Below, piece after piece: positions 27,680-37,900 of a stretch of DNA of 64,000 nt. This DNA is from Yamagishiella unicocca (lineage: Eukaryota > Chlorophyta > Chlorophyceae > Chlamydomonadales > Volvocaceae): NCBI GenBank assembly GCA_003116995.1, contig BDSL01000141.1, positions 145,988 through 209,987 of the forward strand, written 5' to 3'. Position 1 is the stretch's first letter, and the number at the start of each line of letters is the position of its first letter. A model generated the notes under the pieces. It was given only the letters and a program-made list of their open reading frames with translations. It ran no database searches and was not told the origin of the DNA. The translations under genes and the position numbers were made by a program.

Positions 27680-29057
27680 ATGGCGTCCCGTCATGTCTTT
27701 GGACACGGATTATACCTATTAGGCCTGTCTGTTCCGAGTGCAGCAGCTTTCGGAGTGCCTGTGCAAGCTGCACGACTCATTAGCGCGTCGGCTTCGCGCC
27801 TCTGGCCAGATGTTGTCGTTCCTTCTATGGGGGAGTCTATCAAGGAAGGCTCCATTGCTGCCGTGCTCAAACAGGTCAGGGCGGGGTTGCGATGGTTGCG
27901 CTCGATAGGTGGCAGGGTGCACCGACACACGACAGTTCAGTCTCTTTGCAAGCAGTTTGCGTGTCCCCTGCTGAGATGCCTATTTGGGTGGCGCCGAGTC
28001 GCTGCCCGCGACCGCACGCAATTTGACTCATCGCCGGCTCGCAAGTGCGAAGCCATTTTGCTAGTTGGTGGGGTAATGAGGATCCACCGTGGGATATATT
28101 TAGAAGCTCAGCGGATGATGCCGGTGTCTCGGCGTGCATTTCGCGGGCCTAGGGTCCGAGGGTATTAGGGTTCGGAGGTGCAGCCAAAGTGGGTGACGCA
28201 CGGCCATCTCCTCCTATCCATGCCCCCCAACGGTAGTGGCCAGATTCATCTTGCCTGGGATCACCAGCTGTAAGCTTCGGACGCAAGTAAAGCGGGTGAA
28301 GCAGCCTCAGCCCAGCCTCGGGCGCCATCGTCGTTTCCCAAGTTTGTTTTTCACGCGTCCAGCATACGTGCTTCCTAATCATCTCCCCTTAGGGGTGAGG
28401 CCTCCGTGCAGGCCTCAATTCGTCCCTGCGCCTCCCTCCTGGGCTTTGACCTCGGTGCTCGTGCAGGTGGGCCAGTCCGTCCGCGAAGATGAGGTGATCG
28501 CGCAGATCGAGACCGACAAGGTGACCATCGACGTCAAGGCGCCCACGGCAGGCGTGCTGCAGCAACTGCTTGTCAAGCCCTCGGACACGGTGGTGGCGGG
28601 GCAGGTAGTGGCGGTGGTGGGCGCGTCAGCACCAGCCGTTGGCGCTGCCAGTGCTTCCACCGCGGTGCCGTCAGCCAGCGCGGCGCAAGCGGCCTCGACC
28701 TCAGATCGCAGCCACATGATCCACTTCCCGCCGAGGCTATCGGTCGCTGGGGTCCGGATCAGCAATCTCCCTGAGGCAGAGTACGGAGCGGCACTGGCAG
28801 CGGCGGAGGCCGCCGCTCAGCCGGCTCCAACACCGGCTGTCGTGGAAGCGGCTGTGGCGCCGCCCACCGCCCCCGCCGCCCCCACCACACCTGCCGCGCC
28901 TGCCATCTCCTACCCTATGCCCATGGCGAAGGCGGCGCCGCCGCCGATCAAAAATAGGTTGCAATACATCACACGGCCAGACGGGCGTGGGGGGCCACCA
29001 CGGCGGCCGCTATCGGAGCGAGAGCTTGAGATGATTAACCTGGGCGGGGTGTACTAG
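27680..29057 (+). CDS. Mitochondrial lipoyl-domain protein with Kgd4/MRPS36-like tail, no acyltransferase domain
   Basis: Two exons, 27680-27874 and 28467-29057, join in phase 0 to give 261 residues. Residues 1-40 are Ala/Arg/Ser-rich and look like a mitochondrial presequence. Residues ~41-117 form an E2o-type lipoyl domain: DVVVPSMGESIKEG before the splice, then VGQSVREDEVIAQIETDKVT with K83 as the lipoylated lysine. An Ala/Pro-rich linker follows. Instead of the peripheral-subunit-binding and catalytic domains of an E2, the protein has HMIHFPPR (148-155) and ends with RRPLSERELEMINLGGVY (244-261). Both resemble motifs of Kgd4/MRPS36, the small OGDH subunit that recruits E3 in fungi and animals. 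No HxxxD catalytic motif is present. I infer an accessory subunit of 2-oxoglutarate dehydrogenase. The exon-2 frame is open throughout, so this is not an obvious truncation. Confidence 0.8.
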
Positions 29058-30597
29058 GAGGTGCACGCGTTGGCCTCGAGGGCTGCTGCGTCAGGCCCGA
29101 GTGCAGTTGAGAGAGGGGCGCATATCGGGTGCGCAGCAGCAGCTTATTTGCGGTTTGTGTGCAGTCTACATGACCGTATCGCGTTAGTGGGGAATATCGT
29201 TCATTTCCAAAAGCCTGAAGCGACCTGGTGCACGGGAGGCGACGGTTATTTGCGGGTTGATCGTTGCTGAAAGACAGATATATGGCGGGCGAGGCAGCCG
29301 ATGCGGGCTTCCGCAGCCAGCCAGAAGCCTATTCAGTAGCTCTAGCAGCCGCTGGAACTGCATGGACATTTTTTGTGTGCTTCCTGGTGATGTGAATCAG
29401 GCACACGTAGTGGGGCCAGGTTTCCAGGCCTCTGTTTCGATGAACGATTGCCGACGGATGGCTCTCATGGATAGCCGGGTGGACGTATGACATGAATTGG
29501 GACATGACGACGACGCCCGATAACCAGATTTACGGGACTTTGACCGCGCTGTGTAAACCCTATGATCAGCGCAATCAAGATTTCTAGGAACTTGCCTCTT
29601 TGGTGCAGCATAATCAACGAAACCCGCCCTGTCTGTTATGGTAAAAGGGCGTCGCACCACGTCGCACAGTGACGGTGCGGAACTGAGGTGTGCCCGGGGG
29701 TATTTTCGTAGGGTATACATCACACATATGTTGAAACGGAAGCCCTGCGCCGTGGCTGACTTGTGGGCTATGTGAGCATGGCAAGGCCAAGGATACGTGA
29801 GGCTACGGACGGCGGTGCAGCTGCGGTCCGCAATAGCACCGATCAGGTCAGCGGTGTGGAGGGGCATAACGCGTATGCAAGAATGACTGACGGCAGCTGT
29901 ATCCGAACCAGTGGCTTGCCTGCTGAATGACGTCTACGGCCATCTACGGGAGTTGTCTTCATACTCTTCCCTCAAGACACGCTTAGACCGACGTCGTGGC
30001 CCCTGAAACTACACCTGCCCGCCCCTGCCCGCCTAAGTTCGTACCTCCGCTGCATCCCGACCTATACTGTTGTCGATTGCCACTAACACAATGTTTTTTT
30101 GCGGCCCATGGGTCAACACATTGTTTGTACTCCTTATCAATGCTGCCGACATTTTTTCAGTGGCCCCAGTTGAACTCTTGCAACCACTGCATCAACGAAG
30201 CTTCAGAAAAATTACAGCCCTCGCTAACAGACCACGGTAGCTGCCGCTTTCAAAGGGCGCGCAAGGTATCGCCGGAAGGCTGCGCAATTCTGTAGACCAA
30301 ACCGGTACTGAATCGCAATTAGCAGTCAACACGCGTAACTGGGATGATTCAGCTAGAGGCTTGCGGGGCAAAGCCTTCAGCAGTTGCAATCTCAGACAAC
30401 AACAAGGATGCGCATACCATGAAACTTATTTACGTGACAAGTGGGCGAAAGGAATGAAGTAGTGCTTGCACCTTCAACGGAAAATTTACATGTGCATGTT
30501 ACCGGTAATCGCCCGGAGATAAGGTGCCGTACTCTAGGTGCAGAGCACATAGAGCGAGTCGCGCGCAATTCACTTTGCTTTTGGGTCAATTACAAAG
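29058..30597. other. Intergenic: lipoyl-gene 3' UTR and SBPase promoter
   Basis: No exon is supported in these 1.5 kb. A TGTAA at 29552-29556 is a fitting poly(A) signal for the gene to the left. The right part is the SBPase promoter; I see no certain core element, and the DNA is AT-richer than the genes. Confidence 0.5.
29552..29556 (+). promoter_or_regulatory. UGUAA polyadenylation signal of the lipoyl gene
   Basis: This TGTAA is about 495 bases after the stop at 29057 and is followed by no further exon of that gene. Confidence 0.5.
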
Positions 30598-33500
30598 ATG
30601 GCTGCTACTATGATGCGTCAGAAGGTTGCCGGTGCCGTTGCCGGCGAGCGCCGCTCTGCGGTGGCTCCTAAGGTGTGCAGCCATTTTGCTCATGGTTGGG
30701 TCCACACGTCGACTGATGGACCGTTGGTCATCCCTTCAGATGTATCATGAAACCTTCTGCATTGTCGTGCCTGCAGATGGGCCGCGCGGCGACCGCCCCT
30801 GTGGTCGTTGCCTCGGCGAACGCCAGCGCCTTCAAGGGTGCTGCTGTGGCCGCCCCCTCCAAGCGCGCTGTCCGTGCTGCCCGGGTGCAGTCTCGGCGCA
30901 CCGCTGTCATGACCCAGGCCAAGGTAAGGCTTGCTTTGAAGTTCCAACGTAATCGCATGCTTGCAGCCATTGACGCATTGCTGACCTTGGCTCGCGATAT
31001 TGCAGATCGGTGACAGCCTGGCCGAGTTCCTCGTGGAGGCCACTCCCGATGCCAAGCTGCGCCAGCTGATGATGAGCATGGCTGAGGCCGTGCGCACCAT
31101 CGGCCACAAGGTGCGGGCGGCCCGATCGCCTTTTGAGCCAGACTTCTGGAACGCCATTGTCTGTGCTGAGCAGTTCCTTACTTGTGTTGCCCCGTCATCT
31201 TTGCAGGTCCGCACCGCGTCGTGCGCCGGCACTGCCTGCGTAAACAGCTTCGGTGACGAGCAGCTGGCCGTTGACATGGTGGCTGACAAGCTGCTGTTCG
31301 AGGCCCTCAAGTACTCGGTAAGACACACTCCATGCATATTTGTCAGATGTGGGGTCTTGCCTCATGAGTTGGTTCCAGATCTCAGGACTCCAGCTCTGTC
31401 TGCTGTCTGCCTACTCTTCACCGGCGTACTGTACTAGCCACCCCTCGGATGTTGGACATCAAGAGTTCACATGTCATCCCCCATAACATTGACACCCATG
31501 TGTTATCAGTGCTTGGAAGTAGCCCAACTGCGTCTACCGCGCTATGCTTTTGCACCGAGGTACCGACGCGTATACAATTCCCCTCTTACCCTGCCCTCCT
31601 GGGACGCGCTGCATTCCGTCCTTGCAGCACGTCTGCAAGCTGGCCTGCTCCGAGGAGGTCCCCGAGCCCGTTGACATGGGTGGGGAGGGCTTCTGCGTTG
31701 CCTTCGACCCGCTTGACGGCTCGTCCATCGTTGACACCAACTTCTCGGTCGGCACCATCTTCGGCGTCTGGCCCGGCGACAAGCTGGTCGGCATCACCGG
31801 CCGCGAGCAGGTATGTCACGATGCACGGAGCAGGGGCAAGGGAGGAATATTTGGGTTGGGGTGAGGCTACAGACCGGCAGAAGTGAGAAGCGGGAGCCGG
31901 TGTTCAACGAACGATAGCAGACAGACGCACATATGTAAAAACCTCGCAGCATCCCTGATGGATAGGGGTGGTGCTACCTTACGTGTGCAGCATGGTAGTG
32001 GAAGCCTAACTGGTGTAGCCCCGAACTGGTGTGATGTGGCCCCCAAATGCTTCCGCTCCGAACTGCGCCCAGGAGAGCGCCTGGTCGGTGCATGCTGTCT
32101 TCGGTTGCCTGCATAGCCCCGCATGGCGAGCATCTCGTTCACTGGCCCGCATGTCGCTCCGTTGCCATGCCATTAGGTGGCAACACAACCACCTCCTTGG
32201 GCTTGTGGGATAAAGATTGCGTACGGGTCTCACATGGGACGTCAGAATGCCAGAACGTGCCCTTGGGCACCTTACCATGTAGAATCCTGATCCTGCCGAT
32301 GCATGACCGGGGTCGCTGATTGTTGTACCAGGAGCAACACTATGCACCGAAGAGGTTGTGGCGCGGTGGTATGCAAATGCGTAAAAAGGCGGCCCCTTAA
32401 ATAGCGCTGTGGATTGACCTCACCCTGCTCCACCCTTTGCCTCACCCTCAGGCTGCCGCCGGCATGGGCATCTACGGCCCTCGCACGGTCTTCTGCATTG
32501 CCCTCAAGGACTGCCCCGGCTGCCACGAGTTCCTTCTGATGGACGACGGCAAGTGGATGCACGTCAAGGAGACCACCGAGATTGGTGAGTGGTGGTGCTA
32601 ATGGGTTGGGGTACGGACTTGGAATGCGCGAACTCTGTTTGTCGCGTGTGGCGGGCCTCAATGACGGCGCGCTCCCGACTGACGCTTCGGGCGTTCGTAT
32701 GGCTGTGTTCGTTCCGGGGTACCTGTGCAGCTGTCATTGATAGTCGTGCCTCACGTCTACGTGTCGCTGCATCTTCCCTGTAGGCGAGGGCAAGATGTTC
32801 GCCCCCGGCAACCTGCGCGCCACCTTCGACAACCCGTCGTACGAGCGCCTCATCAACTTCTACCTGGGCGAGAAGTACACCCTGCGCTACACGGGTGGCA
32901 TGGTGCCCGATGTGTTCCAGATCATTGTCAAGGAGAAGGGTGTGTTCACGAACGTGACCTCGCCCACCACCAAGGCCAAGCTCCGGATCCTCTTCGAGGT
33001 GGCGCCCCTGGCGCTGCTGGTGAGTGCCGGAGCATTATGGGGGATGTACGTCTCGGAATGATTGCAGTTTGCGGGCTGACACGGCATAAGCCGCCCAGGG
33101 TTTCCTCTGTATCGACTGGTAGTTTGATTACTGTGTATCTGAGCAGCCGGGCGCACTGCAAGGGGAAACGCACATGTGACGATCTGCACTAAGCGACAGC
33201 GCACACAAGTTCCCTGGCACCAGTCCTCTATGCGAAGCAGCCCGTACTGAGCGGTCTGCACCGGGGCTGTGACGTTGTCTTCGCCACGCATTCATTGGTT
33301 TGCGGCCTGTCTCACCACCCCAACTCGGCTACCGACCATCTCGCAGATGGAGAAGGCCGGCGGTGCCTCGAGCTGCGACGGCCAGCCCGTGTCTGCTCTG
33401 GACATCCCGATCACTCTGTGCGACCAGCGCACGCAGATCTGCTACGGCTCGATCGGCGAGGTCCGCCGCTTCGAGGAGTACATGTACGGTGAGTACGCCG

Positions 33501-33701
33501 CTCTGACTGGCGCGCTAGCTTTGGTGTACTGTTGCGTCAAGAGGCACCACCCTGGTGTGCGGTACGGTTATAACAATACCCTTGGTGTTGGAATGACTCA
33601 TAAATTGCTCACTGCGCCTTTCGACACACTGATCTTGCGCCCGTCTGCAATTTCATCCTTGTCCAGGCCACTCCCCCCGCTTCAGCGAGGTGACCGTTTA
33701 A
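30598..33701 (+). CDS. SBP1: Sedoheptulose-1,7-bisphosphatase, chloroplast
   Basis: Nine exons: 30598-30672, 30777-30923, 31006-31110, 31207-31317, 31628-31810, 32452-32584, 32784-33019, 33347-33488 and 33667-33701, giving 388 residues with all phases consistent. It removes the C1 phosphate of sedoheptulose-1,7-bisphosphate in the Calvin-Benson cycle in the chloroplast stroma. About 70 N-terminal residues (exons 1-2) form an Ala/Arg/Val-rich transit peptide. The CAGTAC segment (C115 and C120) matches the redox-active cysteine pair used for thioredoxin activation in plant SBPase. The metal-binding FBPase-family motif DPLDGSS is at 173-179. The tail [20 protein letters not shown] is SBPase-like, and the last 11 codons sit in a tiny final exon. 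The sequence closely resembles Chlamydomonas SBP1 as I remember it. Light and thioredoxin regulation is inferred from the cysteines. Confidence 0.96.
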
Positions 33702-33914
33702 GCGCAGACCATGCGCCAAATCTGACTACAGTTTTTGGAGGCTCGAAGGAGCCAGTTTTGTGGTTTCAAATGTAGCACTTCTGTAATGACCTCTGACAAA
33801 ATGCCACGCTTGTTCCGGCACGGCCGCGCTGTCGTTGCGAGCCGCTGCTGCCAAGCCGGCGTGATTTTTGGCTGTGATGTGTGTGGCTTTGCCGACCACA
33901 GCCATTTTGGTTTG

Positions 33915-33919
33915 TGTAA
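33915..33919 (+). promoter_or_regulatory. UGUAA polyadenylation signal of SBPase
   Basis: This TGTAA lies 214 bases after the SBPase stop codon. Confidence 0.65.
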
Positions 33920-34190
33920 TTCTCGAGAGCGGGAGGCGCCGAATATCGAGGCGCGAGCGTTATATTTGCGGTGGATGGAATAACGGGAATTAGTCGCACA
34001 CGCGACTGCAGGGCCGCTGGGTGCCCGTTGCACAGCTTGCGCGCGTGTAACGAACCTCGAATGCTTTGATACATAAACTCCGCACATACCTGCAAGTTCC
34101 GCCTACGATCTCATGCCCATTACATCCGTCTAGCAAGCAGAAAAAGGGTTCAGTTACGATACAGAACACACGAGAGGTTCCAGTAACGAT

Positions 34191-34310
34191 ACACGAACTC
34201 AGTAACCACCAATCTGTGCGCAGACGCCAGCCCAAAACCCTAGGGCACACGACACGAACTTGGCTACCACCAATCAGTGCGCAGACGCCAGCCCAAAACC
34301 CTCGGCACTC
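34191..34310 (+). repeat. 61-bp tandem duplication
   Basis: Two copies starting at 34191 and 34252 share TACCACCAATC.GTGCGCAG and ACGCCAGCCCAAAACCCT with a few differences. They lie between the poly(A) sites of two converging genes. Confidence 0.75.
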
Positions 34311-34362
34311 CAGGACACACGTTGTACAAGTGGATCACAGTTCATGCCGTTTGACAGGGAGC

Positions 34363-34367
34363 TTACA
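34363..34367 (-). promoter_or_regulatory. UGUAA polyadenylation signal of VIP1
   Basis: TTACA on the plus strand reads TGTAA on the minus strand, about 540 bases past the VIP1 stop at 34907. Confidence 0.5.
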
Positions 34368-34906
34368 CAGGTTGCTGGGAATTCATCCAGCGATGTTGGA
34401 TATTCATGCCAGCCTCAATCCAAAGAACAGCAGCCCCCCGGATCGCAAGCATATCACCATGCCGGTGGGCCCGATGATGATGCACGTTGATTAGGCACGC
34501 GCGCACATCCTCCTATAGGATGTTATACCACGAGGTGGTGAAGGCCCTCAGAAATTGCCGTCTGCGCTCGAATAACAGCCCTGTCCTTGCGGTCACTTAT
34601 CCAGGACGCCCTGTCCTTACGCATAACAGTTGAACTAAATTCGGGACTTTGGGTGGCCCCGACTTCACACGTTCTGTGGAACCTGCCCTCAATGATGTGC
34701 CCGCCCCACTCCCAACACCGTTGGAATGCGAGAACTAATATGATATTAGATCGCGTGTCGCACGACCGACCCAACAAGAGCTAAATATCAGGACCACGGA
34801 TGCTCTGTGCACCTTTGTAGCACGTGTGCCGATGCCGCAACCATGCAGCACGTTGGCAACCGCTGAACAAAGGGCCACTAGCCGTCACTGCGGCTGCCCA
34901 TTCCAC

Positions 34907-37900
34907 TTATGCCGGCGCCGGTGCCGGCGTCTCTGCCGGTGCCGGTGTCTCTGCCGGTGCCGCTGCTGGTGCCGGCGCTGCCGTCGGTGCTTGTTCTGAT
35001 GCCGGTGCTGGTGCCGCTACTGGTGCCGTTGCGGGTGCCGGTGCCGCTGCTTGTGCCTCGCCTGAAGTCGAGGTTGACGCCGGTGGCACCGTCTTGCCAA
35101 CGTCGCTCTGGCTGTCGTTACCGTGAACAGAGGCGGTGCTGCGTGCACCCGTGGGCTGGCCCAGGTTGCCGCCGCTGCCGTAACGGCTGTTAGCCTGCAG
35201 CTGCGGAGCGCGCAGGCTGTACTGCAGCGCGTAGCTGCACTTGTTGAACTTGCGGGTCTGCGCGTTGCCAGGGGTGAAGGGAAGAACGCGGGGGTGTAAT
35301 TGGCCGGCGCCAAGAAGCGCACCTTGGCCGCGCCCAGCCGTCGGGGAACAGAGCACATCGCAGGCAAGCGAAGCAGCCAACAATGATGGACGACCCACGA
35401 GGCAGGTCACGCTAGGAACGGCACGACTAGATTCCCTGCTGCTGCCGGATTCTAACCAACGCCGTCCACAACCCACGCATCGCCTCACCGCCTTCCACGT
35501 CCCTCCCTCGACCTTCCCGCCCTCACCTTCAGTCCTCCTGCAACCCGCTGCCCAATCGACCTGCCTCGTCACCATCCGCACGCACTCCTGCACCCAACCC
35601 CAGCCTCACCGAGGAGTACGGCTTCAGCTTCTCCTCCATCTCCGCCAGGGTGATGCCGTCGTTCTTGTGCAGCGCCGTGCGCGGCACCGTGGGCAGCACG
35701 TGGTTGTTGTGCAGCGGCATCCGGAAGTCAAAGGGGTTGTAGTTGGCGCCCGGAGAGAAGAGCACCTCAACACGGAAGCGCTCCGCGCTGTCCACCGGCA
35801 CCGTCTTGTTCTCGTACATCCGGAACACAACCTGCAGGAGCCGCAGGGCGGAGTCAGAGCCGCGCAGTCGCGGATCACGTCACCAGCAGCAGCCAACATC
35901 CGTGCCTGCGTGCATCCTGGCCAACCTAGGCTGCAGACAGACCTGCTGTGCCCTGGCCCCTGCCGCCCCGCCCCCCCCACCTGCGTCAGGTAGTCCAGCT
36001 CTGTGGTATTGTCGAGCTGTGAGCACGCCGCCTCGCCGAGGAGCGGAGAGTTGTCAAACTGCCGTACGTCCGGCGCGCAAGAGCCCGCCGCCGCCGCCGC
36101 CGCCGCGGCGGCCGCCGCCGCCACCATAGGCGAGGAGGCCCCGTCGGGGCCGCCAGAGCTTCCACCGCCGCCGCCACCGCGAGCAAAAACCGACGCGGCG
36201 GCCATGGCGGCCGCCGCGGTCGGGGCACCTCCGGCAGAGGCTCGCAGGTCGGGGCTGCAAGTGCCGCCAGTGCCGCACGGCGGCGTCACCGGCGGCGGCG
36301 CGAAGCCGTCATCGGGGGCATCGGCGCCCAGGTGGCACCAGCGGAGCGCATTGACCAGCGAGTGCATGTGCGATTCGGAGGTGAAGTAGATGCGAGTGCG
36401 CACGTGGCGGAGCGGCGAGTTGATGTCGGAGGCATAGGTGGGGCACAGGCGGTGGATGGTCTCAGTCTCAGCAGGCTCCATCTCGCCGCCCTCCATGTCG
36501 CCGTCGCGACCCACGGGACCGCCTCCCCGGGAGCTGCTGACCGCCGACGCGGGGCCGCCGCGCAGCCCCGTGCCGTGCTTCACCATGGCCTCGTCCTGCA
36601 GGGATATCCTGGGAGGTGGAGAGGGTGCGCGCACACCCTCGCAAACATGTTTGCCCAGGCCGGGAGCAGGGAGCGACACGTGCGGGCGGAGGAGCAGTAC
36701 CCGTGCCACATGCGGGCAGATGCCGGAAGCCCACTCGCACCAGCCCACTGTGCCATCCTGAGTTCCTGACCCGCAAGGCCCCCTACCTGCCCACGTCGCC
36801 CTCCAGCTGGTCGTAGTTGAAACCGCAGTTGGGGGTGCCCGAGCCGCCCCGGCCGTGCGGCTCCATGCAGGCGGTGGCCATGGACTCCTCGCGCATGGAC
36901 GCCAGGTCCACCAGCAGCTTGCCCAGCAGCTCGTTGGCGATCTTGGATCCAATGCGCAGCTTGCCGTCTGGATCCAGGCCGTACTCGCAAGGGATGACGA
37001 TGTCCGCCAGCAGCTTCGCCACGATGTAGAGCTCCTGCAGCAGGGAGGGTGGGGGCGAGGTGGCGTGTGGTGGGTGCAGAAAGGGCAGGGTACGGCTGGG
37101 CACAGGGCCTGGGACCGCTGTCAGCACGGCGAAGGCTGCTTGGACGTCTTGTGGAACTGCGCAAGTTCCATGCATCAAAGGAGGACCACTTGCCGTGGAG
37201 CACTGACCCTGTTCTCACACTGTCAGCAATCTGCGGAACCTCTTCAATGGGACGGAGGCTGGAGGCGCTATCCAAGGCGGTTGCTCCCATTCATCCCGCA
37301 GCATTCCCCGCATGGCATTCACGGCCTTCACGCGGTCCTCGGGCACCCAGCAGGTGGTCCCACGCACCTCGAGCACGTCAAGTCCGAGGTGCGCATTGTG
37401 GATGGCGTCGTATTTTGCCGAGTCGTATATGTCGGGCACCTTGGAGATGTCGTACCGGTCCTTCTTCTCGACGTAAAACGACTTGAGCAGCTTGTGCCAC
37501 CTGCAGCGCCGTGAGACGGTACGATAGTAGAGAGGTGTTGAAACCCAAGGTGCGGTAGGGCGCCTGCGCCCTACCTCTTGACAGCACTCAGGCAGGGCAC
37601 AGGGATAGTCGCGCTTCGAAACCCAGGGGATCCGACTAATCACGTTTCAGCTTTTGATGTTCCGTGCAGACCCGTGTCTCCCGAAGGGCATCAGTCGGTG
37701 GGACAGCACTCGTGCGTGCCGCATCTAATTGCTTCAGCTAGCGACGCTGGGCCCTGCTATGTGGCGCTGCGCAGACGAAAATGTCCGACCCGTGGTACCG
37801 TATCCCGGCTGTTGACGGGAGACATGCCACAGCGTTCCTCACACTGGGTACGCGGGCGTAAACGTAGGTACGTGGGAAGTACGACGCAACCGACGTCCAA

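Larger units (their letters stand above)
33702..34906. other. Convergent intergenic region between SBPase and VIP1
   Basis: It holds the 3' UTRs of both genes. TGTAA for SBPase is at 33915-33919. The minus-strand TGTAA for VIP1 reads TTACA at 34363-34367. A 61-bp tandem duplication lies at 34191-34310. No exon is seen. Confidence 0.6.

Noticed and set aside
27680..29057. Lipoyl gene as a truncated E2 pseudogene
   Set aside because: The frame is intact, splice sites are good, a poly(A) signal follows, and the C-terminal motif is specific, so decay of an E2 gene is the poorer explanation.
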